Below the pieces are notes generated by a model, which saw only the letters and a program-made list of their open reading frames with translations, searched no databases and was not told the origin of the DNA. Positions 1 through 4,568 of a DNA stretch of 11,026 nucleotides are shown piece after piece. The stretch's first letter is position 1. Each line of letters begins with the position of its first letter. The DNA is from Methanosarcinales archaeon (lineage in GTDB: Archaea; Halobacteriota; Methanosarcinia; Methanosarcinales; Methanogasteraceae), in NCBI GenBank assembly GCA_030605805.1, contig JAUWHQ010000179.1, positions 1-11,026 on the forward strand, read 5' to 3'. The position numbers and the translations under genes are program-made.

Positions 1-642
1 GAGATAGAATGCGGCGTGTGCGTATTCGCTGAGGTCCGAGCCGACGATGGTTGCGCTTGAATCAGCGTCAAAGAAATCGGGATCGTTGTAGTTGTAATCC
101 CGGTTTCCGTGGCACCGGTCATCATCGCAGACGCGCACCGTCCTCCTTGTGTGCGTGCCTGACAACCCGAAGAGGAGGGTATCATGGCAGAAGTTGCACA
201 GTTCATCAGTGCTGACCGACCCACTGCTATCGAGGTCGAGACTCACCAGTTCAGATTCGCTAGTGGGGTTAAACGAGGAGCCTCCCCATGTTGCCTCCCT
301 CCATTTACCGATGTTGCCGTCCCATAAATACGCGACATCGCCAAAATCATGCGTCCCGTCAGCAAAGTCCATCGTATATATCACCGAACCGTCGTACTCG
401 ATCCCGCCAACACTCATGTAAGTCGTATAATTCTTGTTGTTTGCCGCATTCTTGTGCGCCCAAACGGTCTGCGAGCCGTCCAGTTGACCCCAGACGTCAG
501 CATGACACTTTGAGCATTTCGAGTTCATCTCGCAGACGTTGTAGAACGTGTGCTGCCCCGCAAACATGGAGAGCGTCCATGGAATCGCAAATAATGCAAG
601 TGAGGCTACTGCAAGCATCATCCATAGATTTCTTTCTCTCAT
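1..642 (-). CDS. Multiheme c-type cytochrome, N-terminal part (cut by window edge)
   Basis: This reading frame begins with ATG at 642 and stays open for 214 codons to the left edge, so the C-terminus is missing. Residues 6-26 form a hydrophobic signal or anchor segment, followed by AGQHTFYNV. Covalent heme sites are visible: CSKCH (43-47), CNFCH (149-153) and a wider CDDDRCH (172-178, CX4CH). Free histidines such as H31, H63, H98 and H164 could be distal ligands. Residues 136-147 (DLDSSGSVSTDE) match a complete EF-hand calcium loop directly before the second heme site. The QHTFYN...CxKCHADVW pattern resembles multiheme cytochromes of ANME, Syntrophoarchaeum and Archaeoglobales (recalled, not searched). 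Heme attachment implies maturation outside the membrane and a role in electron transfer; the partner is unknown. No Shine-Dalgarno precedes the start. The cytochrome identity is firm; the total heme count and exact family are not known. Confidence 0.85.
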   Translation of the reverse strand, partial: MRERNLWMMLAVASLALFAIPWTLSMFAGQHTFYNVCEMNSKCSKCHADVWGQLDGSQTVWAHKNAANNKNYTTYMSVGGIEYDGSVIYTMDFADGTHDFGDVAYLWDGNIGKWREATWGGSSFNPTSESELVSLDLDSSGSVSTDELCNFCHDTLLFGLSGTHTRRTVRVCDDDRCHGNRDYNYNDPDFFDADSSATIVGSDLSEYAHAAFYL

Positions 643-785
643 GATTCTGTACCAGGGCTTTTTTGTGTTGGCGGGCAGTTCAGGATCTTTAGAAAAACGT
701 CATGCTCTCTGGACTTAAATGTTACCGCGGACTTGCGTCTTTGTGACGAAATTCACCGATCTCCCAACACTGCGCCACCTATAAC

Positions 786-793
786 TTTTTATG
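786..793 (+). promoter_or_regulatory. TATA-like box for the DUF106 gene
   Basis: The stretch TTTTTATG is centred about 28 bp upstream of the ATG at 818, the spacing expected if transcription starts at or next to the start codon. No Shine-Dalgarno is visible before 818, which fits a leaderless mRNA. The rest of the 643-817 gap separates two divergent genes. It must also hold the cytochrome promoter, for which TTTAAG (minus strand, near 712-717) is only a weak candidate. Confidence 0.5.
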
Positions 794-817
794 CATCGGT
801 GACGCGAGTACTTTCGC

Positions 818-1441
818 ATGACCAACTGGAAGGAAACACTGGAACGGATGGCACTGTCGCTTGGTATCTCGCTGTTACTGGGAATGATATTGATGGAGGT
901 GCTCGGGCGGGGGCAGGAATTCCGGGACATGGTTGGCATGTGTATCAGTGTCCTGATAGGTCCGCTGGCAGACGTGTTACCGATCCACATAACGCTTCTT
1001 GTGATGGCTGCGGTCACAGCCCTATATGCATCGCTCATCCAGAAGTACACCATCGACTGGGAGTTGATGCGCTCTTTCAGTGAGAAGATGAAGGCGTTTC
1101 AGAAGGAGTACCGGGAAGCGCAGCTCGCAGAGAACAAACAGAAGCTCAAGAAGCTGGATGAGCAGCGTGCTGCCATGATGGGCGATCAGGGAAAAATGAT
1201 GAAACAGCAACTCAAACCGATGGCGTACATCAGTATCCTCACGCTGCCGCTCTTCTTCTGGGCGATGTCGTTTGTGAGCGCCCATCCCGAGTTTGTCATG
1301 GTATTCCCGTTCTGGGGGGAAAAATCACTCATGGAGCCCGCTTTTGTAGGGGTCTTCTATTACTGGATCGTCTGGTACATGCTATGCTCGCTTCCAATCA
1401 GCCAGGTCATCAGGAAGGCACTCGACATCGGCGGAGTATGA
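818..1441 (+). CDS. DUF106/EMC3-TMCO1 family membrane protein (archaeal YidC/Oxa1-like insertase)
   Basis: The 207-aa product has the layout of the archaeal DUF106 family, the Oxa1-superfamily group that includes MJ0480 and eukaryotic EMC3 and TMCO1. It has an N-terminal hydrophobic helix (about 11-29) and a membrane helix (about 55-74). A long charged coiled-coil hairpin follows (about 85-133, rich in K, E, Q and M), then two C-terminal helices (about 136-153 and 176-195). Methionines cluster at the end of the hairpin (M120, M121, M127, M128), as expected for a cytosolic arm that catches hydrophobic substrates. By family knowledge it inserts membrane proteins in a ribosome- or Sec-linked way. 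In many euryarchaea it sits in the secY-adk gene cluster; here it stands alone. The start at 818 is supported by the upstream TATA-like box. It converges on the fumarase gene with 45 bp between the stops. Confidence 0.85.
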   Translation: MTNWKETLERMALSLGISLLLGMILMEVLGRGQEFRDMVGMCISVLIGPLADVLPIHITLLVMAAVTALYASLIQKYTIDWELMRSFSEKMKAFQKEYREAQLAENKQKLKKLDEQRAAMMGDQGKMMKQQLKPMAYISILTLPLFFWAMSFVSAHPEFVMVFPFWGEKSLMEPAFVGVFYYWIVWYMLCSLPISQVIRKALDIGGV

Positions 1442-1450
1442 GTTTCGGTG

Positions 1451-1463
1451 CTTCTGCTTTTTG
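1451..1463 (+). terminator. Possible T-rich terminator after the DUF106 gene
   Basis: A pyrimidine-rich stretch ending in five Ts (1458-1462) follows the stop at 1441 by about 17 bp, within the short convergent gap. Archaeal RNA polymerase can terminate on T-runs without a hairpin. No comparable T-run was seen on the minus strand for the opposing gene. Confidence 0.3.
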
Positions 1464-1486
1464 GTACTTCCAAGTCGTTTCCGGAT

Positions 1487-2053
1487 TCAAAACATAGCCG
1501 ATAATTGCTTCTCTGCCCGGGATTTCACCTCATCGAACAAATTTCTCCCGTGTGCGTCGATTCCGACGATGAGCGGTCCGAAATCGTGCACATCAAGCAC
1601 CCAGACCGCCTCTGCCATGCCCAGATCAAGCCAGCGTACATCGCGCACAACAATGCGGTCTGCTGCGACCACGGCGCACCCGCCGACAGCCGCAAGATAC
1701 ACGCACCGGTTCAGCATCGCATCAGTGACCGACATTGACATTCCGCCCTTGCCGATGATGGCATGTATGTCGAACCGCTTCAGAAGCTCTCTGGTCTGCG
1801 AATCCAGGCGGGCGCTCGTGGTCGGTCCTGCCGCAATTACATGCCATGATCCATCCGCCTCCTTCATGACCGGACCGCAATGGTAGATCACGGCACCATC
1901 CAGATCAAACGGGGTCTCCGATGTCTGCAATATTCGTTCATGCGCCCGATCTCTGGCTGTAACGACTGTTCCGTCCAGATGCACGAGATCACCTGCACGC
2001 AAGCAGAGGATGTCGGGCAGGGTAAGCGGAGTCCGCAGGTGGTGGGTGGTCAT
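1487..2053 (-). CDS. fumB: Fumarate hydratase class I, beta subunit (fumarase/L(+)-tartrate dehydratase C-terminal domain)
   Basis: The 188-aa product matches the separate beta chain of two-subunit class I fumarases. Family hallmarks are HLDGTVVTARDRAHER (25-40), YHCGPV (57-62), AGPTTSARLD (75-84), GKGGMS (101-106) and the C-terminal W-x-L-DVHDFGPLIV-x-IDAHGRNLF segment (about 151-173). With the alpha subunit, which holds the 4Fe-4S cluster, it interconverts fumarate and malate in the cytosol. L(+)-tartrate dehydratase beta subunits share these motifs, so that substrate cannot be excluded, but fumarase is the usual activity in archaea. No alpha-subunit gene is adjacent: the gene before it on this strand is a glycosyltransferase and the gene after it runs the other way. 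The alpha chain must therefore be encoded elsewhere. There is no Shine-Dalgarno; a TATA-like box sits about 28 bp upstream. Confidence 0.9.
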   Translation of the reverse strand: MTTHHLRTPLTLPDILCLRAGDLVHLDGTVVTARDRAHERILQTSETPFDLDGAVIYHCGPVMKEADGSWHVIAAGPTTSARLDSQTRELLKRFDIHAIIGKGGMSMSVTDAMLNRCVYLAAVGGCAVVAADRIVVRDVRWLDLGMAEAVWVLDVHDFGPLIVGIDAHGRNLFDEVKSRAEKQLSAMF

Positions 2054-2077
2054 GGTGTTGTTTCTGGCACTATCCCT

Positions 2078-2085
2078 GATTAAAA
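2078..2085 (-). promoter_or_regulatory. TATA-like box for the fumarase beta gene
   Basis: On the minus strand TTTTAATC is centred about 28 bp before the ATG at 2053, the same spacing as for the DUF106 gene. It supports independent and probably leaderless transcription rather than read-through from the glycosyltransferase gene 111 bp upstream. The gap also holds a second A/T-rich stretch near 2130-2142, whose role is unclear. Confidence 0.45.
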
Positions 2086-2164
2086 CATTGTTTATTGTTC
2101 ACCGGCGGAGCTGCCGTGTCCGGACTAAACTAATAAAGATTGCACATTTTAGATAAATCGCGTG

Positions 2165-3166
2165 TCAAATCTCGCTCCTTCTCGATTCTTTCCATTCGAT
2201 ACGTCCTCCGAACACCTGTTTTGCCAGCACAACAACTCCGCATAGCGTGATCAGCCAGAGATGCCCGATCAATCCGAAGGTCTGGATAACAGCGCGGCGT
2301 ACGCCGTATTTAGCCCACAGACGCACCCCATACAGCGGCGCAACCGGTGTGGCAAGAAACGCAACAAACGGCAGGGACAGCGCAAGGAACCATGCCAGTT
2401 TCTTTGATACGGAAATATCAGAGGTGATAAACGATGGCAGGTACGTGCGCAGCCCCTGATATGCGCCGGATAACCATCTAACCCGTTGGTTGAACAGATC
2501 TCTGATGGTGGACGGCGCCTGCTCTCCAACCATGGTATCTGGTGTGAAACCTCCGATAAAACCTGCGAGATATGATTTTTGGGTGAAATCGAGATCCTCG
2601 CACGATACTGACTCGTCCAGGCGATCGACCCGAATATCCCTCATAATTCTGATATTCAAGACCCCGATCATACCATTGAACTGGTTAAACCCATCAAATT
2701 TCTCAAACATCCGGTACACATCAGAAAAAAAGCAATATTCTGCAGCAATGGTCTTTGTTACGATATTTTCATCCTCGTTCGTGATGAAACGTGCGCCGCT
2801 TGCGATGATCACGTTCTTATTCGACCGCAGCACATCTGTGCACTCGATCAGGAAATTTCTGTCAGGGCGGCTGTCCACATCAAAGAGTGCGAGATAATCA
2901 GGTGCCTTTTCGTGTTTATGTGCATCAAGAGCGTCGTTGATCGCACCGGCACGGCGTCCCCGGTTGTTTTTGCGTGCGATCACGGTAATCGGTATCTCCT
3001 CAAGGAATTTCAGGCGATCGTCGTTTTCATCCTTGAGATCGATAACATAGATGGTCCTGACATCAATATCTCCCCTTTCAAGATCCAATATGCAATCTAC
3101 GGATTTCTTAAGTACTGATATCGGTTCGAATGGTGCTACCGGCACGATAACATCCAGACGTTCCAT
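2165..3166 (-). CDS. Membrane-bound family 2 glycosyltransferase
   Basis: This 333-aa protein has a GT-A catalytic domain of glycosyltransferase family 2 followed by membrane helices. The N-terminal strand is LDVIVPV (4-10). Catalytic elements are the DxD-type FDVDS (95-99), CED (189-191, likely carrying the catalytic base) and QRVRW (227-231). Together these make the D, D, ED, QxxRW pattern of cellulose/hyaluronan/chitin-synthase-like processive enzymes. Two hydrophobic segments follow (about 256-280 and 293-316), and the chain ends in a charged tail (WKESRRSEI). It probably transfers a sugar from a nucleotide-sugar on the cytosolic face to a lipid or growing polysaccharide; donor and acceptor cannot be read from the sequence. 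Its start lies three bases after the stop of the small membrane protein gene, so the two are almost surely co-transcribed. Confidence 0.88.
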   Translation of the reverse strand: MERLDVIVPVAPFEPISVLKKSVDCILDLERGDIDVRTIYVIDLKDENDDRLKFLEEIPITVIARKNNRGRRAGAINDALDAHKHEKAPDYLALFDVDSRPDRNFLIECTDVLRSNKNVIIASGARFITNEDENIVTKTIAAEYCFFSDVYRMFEKFDGFNQFNGMIGVLNIRIMRDIRVDRLDESVSCEDLDFTQKSYLAGFIGGFTPDTMVGEQAPSTIRDLFNQRVRWLSGAYQGLRTYLPSFITSDISVSKKLAWFLALSLPFVAFLATPVAPLYGVRLWAKYGVRRAVIQTFGLIGHLWLITLCGVVVLAKQVFGGRIEWKESRRSEI

Positions 3167-3169
3167 ATC

Positions 3170-3460
3170 TTATCCGCCTGACAGCAGAGTGATTATATCC
3201 GCGCCATATATCTCGCTTACGACCAGATTAAGCACGATGCCAATGAGTGCTCCTGTGACCAGACTGGTGATGATCCGGATCTTGATGATAAGAATTGCAG
3301 CTATGATTATCGATACGATCAAACCGATTCCCGAACCGGACCCGATCATGCCCAGAAGCCCAACCGATCCTGATATAAGTCCGAGCATCACTGAAACTGC
3401 GTTTATTCCAAATATGATTCCTATTATCACCCCGATTATGGTGAAGGTGTTACCGGACAT
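3170..3460 (-). CDS. Small Gly/Ile-rich membrane protein of unknown function
   Basis: I do not recognise this 96-aa protein. It is almost wholly hydrophobic, with helices at about 6-24, 26-40 (glycine-rich), 46-62 and 66-82, and many small residues (GSVGLLGMIGSGSGIG, 31-46) that favour tight helix packing. The only clear charges are K60, R62, E83 and D87. Start and reading frame are supported by a purine-rich ribosome-binding stretch (GGGGTGG, about 6 bases before ATG) and by tight packing: 16 bp after phoU and 3 bp before the glycosyltransferase gene. It may be a partner or anchor for the glycosyltransferase, or an unrelated membrane protein carried in the unit; position is the only evidence. 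Confidence 0.7.
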   Translation of the reverse strand: MSGNTFTIIGVIIGIIFGINAVSVMLGLISGSVGLLGMIGSGSGIGLIVSIIIAAILIIKIRIITSLVTGALIGIVLNLVVSEIYGADIITLLSGG

Positions 3461-3476
3461 GATACCACCCCTTGCA

Positions 3477-4130
3477 TCAATTCAGATGCACCCGATCCCC
3501 TGTTGCCATGTAGATCACATTCTCACAGAGGTTCACGGCATGATCGCCGATGCGCTCGAGATACTTCGAGACGAAGAGCAGGTTCGAGATGCTGGCAAGC
3601 TTCTTCGGATCCTCGACCAGATATGTCAGCAGTTCCCTCCGCACCTGATCATACAGCCCATCGACGAGGTCATCCTGCTCGGCAGTCTTGTATGCAAGGT
3701 CGCTATCCGAATCCTGAAACGACTTGATAGCGGAGTTGAGCATCTCGCGCACCATATCTGACATGCGCGGGATGTCGATTAAGGGTTTTACGTGCGGCTC
3801 GCCTTTTGTGTATATCGTGACCCGTGCGATATCGACAGCGAGGTCACCCATCCGTTCGAGATCGATCTGAATCTTTAATGCTGTTGCAATCGTCCGCAGA
3901 TCGACTGCCATCGGCTGCTGGAGCGCAATCAGCCTCAGGCACGACTTCTCGATGTCACATGCAAGATCATCCACCGCCCCGTCCCGCCCGATCACCAACT
4001 GAGCCAGCGACATATCATGGGCTTTGAGCGAAACAACCGAGTCATGGATGAGTACGTCAACCTTGCTGCCCAGTTCTACGATATTTTCTTTCAGTTTTTC
4101 CAGTTCGTGTTCGTACTGATTCCTAACCAT
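3477..4130 (-). CDS. phoU: Phosphate signalling protein PhoU
   Basis: The 217-aa length is typical of PhoU, a helical protein made of two related three-helix repeats. Each repeat carries the metal-binding signature: LERMGDLAVDIARV (about 91-104) and LERIGDHAVNLCENVIYMATG (about 191-211). By family knowledge PhoU represses high-affinity phosphate uptake by the PstSCAB transporter. In bacteria it acts through the PhoR/PhoB two-component system; in archaea the output is less clear. No pst genes or histidine kinase occur in the window. Instead the gene leads a unit with a small membrane protein and a glycosyltransferase. It has its own TATA-like element 34 bp upstream and two short dyads beyond that. 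The leader seems only a few bases long and lacks a good Shine-Dalgarno. Confidence 0.93.
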   Translation of the reverse strand: MVRNQYEHELEKLKENIVELGSKVDVLIHDSVVSLKAHDMSLAQLVIGRDGAVDDLACDIEKSCLRLIALQQPMAVDLRTIATALKIQIDLERMGDLAVDIARVTIYTKGEPHVKPLIDIPRMSDMVREMLNSAIKSFQDSDSDLAYKTAEQDDLVDGLYDQVRRELLTYLVEDPKKLASISNLLFVSKYLERIGDHAVNLCENVIYMATGDRVHLN

Positions 4131-4159
4131 TATAATCTCTTATTCTTATGCAGGTGATG

Positions 4160-4168
4160 GTATATTAC
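4160..4168 (-). promoter_or_regulatory. TATA-like box for phoU
   Basis: The minus strand reads GTAATATAC here, centred about 34 bp before the phoU ATG. A start site 25-27 bp downstream would leave a leader of only several bases. The dyads at 4186-4196 and 4201-4217 lie just upstream of this box. Confidence 0.45.
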
Positions 4169-4185
4169 TCTACTTGCTCGGGTGG

Positions 4186-4217
4186 GGTTGTCAACCTGAA
4201 CATCGGTGTTGACGATG
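4186..4217. promoter_or_regulatory. Two short dyads upstream of the phoU promoter
   Basis: GGTTGtCAACC (4186-4196) is a perfect 5-bp dyad around one base. Four bases further on, CATCG and CGATG (4201-4205, 4213-4217) form a second inverted repeat with a 7-base spacer. They start about 18 bp upstream of the phoU TATA-like box, where an archaeal activator or repressor could bind. Such short dyads can arise by chance, so this is a weak call. Confidence 0.25.
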
Positions 4218-4304
4218 GAAGGGGTAGCCGGCATAGGCAATCTGTGATGTAGCTTCTTGTCGACAGACTGATTACACAAATTAAAGGTGTTTTTGGTCTA
4301 CCCA

Positions 4305-4319
4305 GAAAATAATAAAAAG
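4305..4319 (-). terminator. T-rich terminator candidate for the small RNA
   Basis: The minus strand carries CTTTTTATTATTTTC here, with 11 Ts in 15 bases, downstream of the long hairpin. Such T-tracts are sufficient for intrinsic termination by archaeal RNA polymerase. On the plus strand the same A-rich tract might instead serve as a TATA-like element. Confidence 0.4.
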
Positions 4320-4419
4320 TCTCTCGCGGCTTTAGGTTTCTTAAATGGTCCGGAATTACCGCCGAAAACGCGGAGAAGAGTCGGGAAGTCTGCAAACTCT
4401 TGCGTTCACTTGGCGGTAA
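4306..4419 (-). ncRNA. Candidate small structured RNA with own promoter and T-rich end
   Basis: Three nested perfect helices fold positions 4356-4419 into one long hairpin. An 8-bp outer stem pairs TTACCGCC (4356-4363) with GGCGGTAA (4412-4419). A 5-bp stem pairs AACGC (4367-4371) with GCGTT (4402-4406). A 6-bp inner stem pairs AAGAGT (4376-4381) with ACTCTT (4396-4401) and closes a 14-base loop. The two inner stems are contiguous on one side with a four-base bulge on the other. On the minus strand a TATA box at 4440-4447 would start transcription at about 4418, the first base of the outer stem, and a T-rich tract ends the unit near 4306, giving about 110 nt. I recognise no known family; no ACA box, C/D boxes or clear kink-turn were seen. 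The hairpin itself is certain as sequence; expression and strand are inference. A structured phoU leader is an alternative. Confidence 0.45.
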
Positions 4420-4439
4420 ATTATGAGCCATGCACATCC

Positions 4440-4447
4440 CATATAAA
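4440..4447 (-). promoter_or_regulatory. Strong TATA box before the structured RNA candidate
   Basis: The minus strand reads TTTATATG, close to the archaeal TATA consensus, with purine-rich bases just upstream (GCGCGGA) as in a BRE. It is centred about 25 bp before 4419, the outer base of the hairpin. On the plus strand the same site reads CATATAAA and could drive rightward transcription, but no credible plus-strand gene follows it. The remaining 4448-4568 stretch, downstream of the rtcB stop, holds only small palindromes (4462-4472, 4479-4489, 4556-4565) and no recognisable gene. Confidence 0.45.
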
Positions 4448-4568
4448 TCCGCGCCTGATAAGGTTTTTAACCACGATCTGCGAAGCGCAAATCAATTAAT
4501 CTTGGCTTTAAGCATCAGGTGGTTCCAATCGGTTAATTTGCATCCGGTTCTGCAATTTCGCGAAAACC

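Noticed and set aside
149..644. Two overlapping plus-strand open frames at the left end
   Set aside because: Both lie antisense to the multiheme cytochrome, whose heme motifs and signal segment make the minus strand the coding one. Their products show no domain and are rich in Ser, Arg and His.
4356..4419. Hairpin considered as a tRNA, H/ACA or C/D-box RNA
   Set aside because: There is no cloverleaf or T-arm, no ACA box after the stem, and no C/D box pair. The internal loop is too small for a pseudouridylation pocket.
4165..4437. 90-codon minus-strand open frame in the rtcB-phoU gap
   Set aside because: Composition is not protein-like (many Pro, Ser, Leu, Arg), it has no Shine-Dalgarno or domain, and it runs through the hairpin and its T-rich end, so an RNA is a better explanation.
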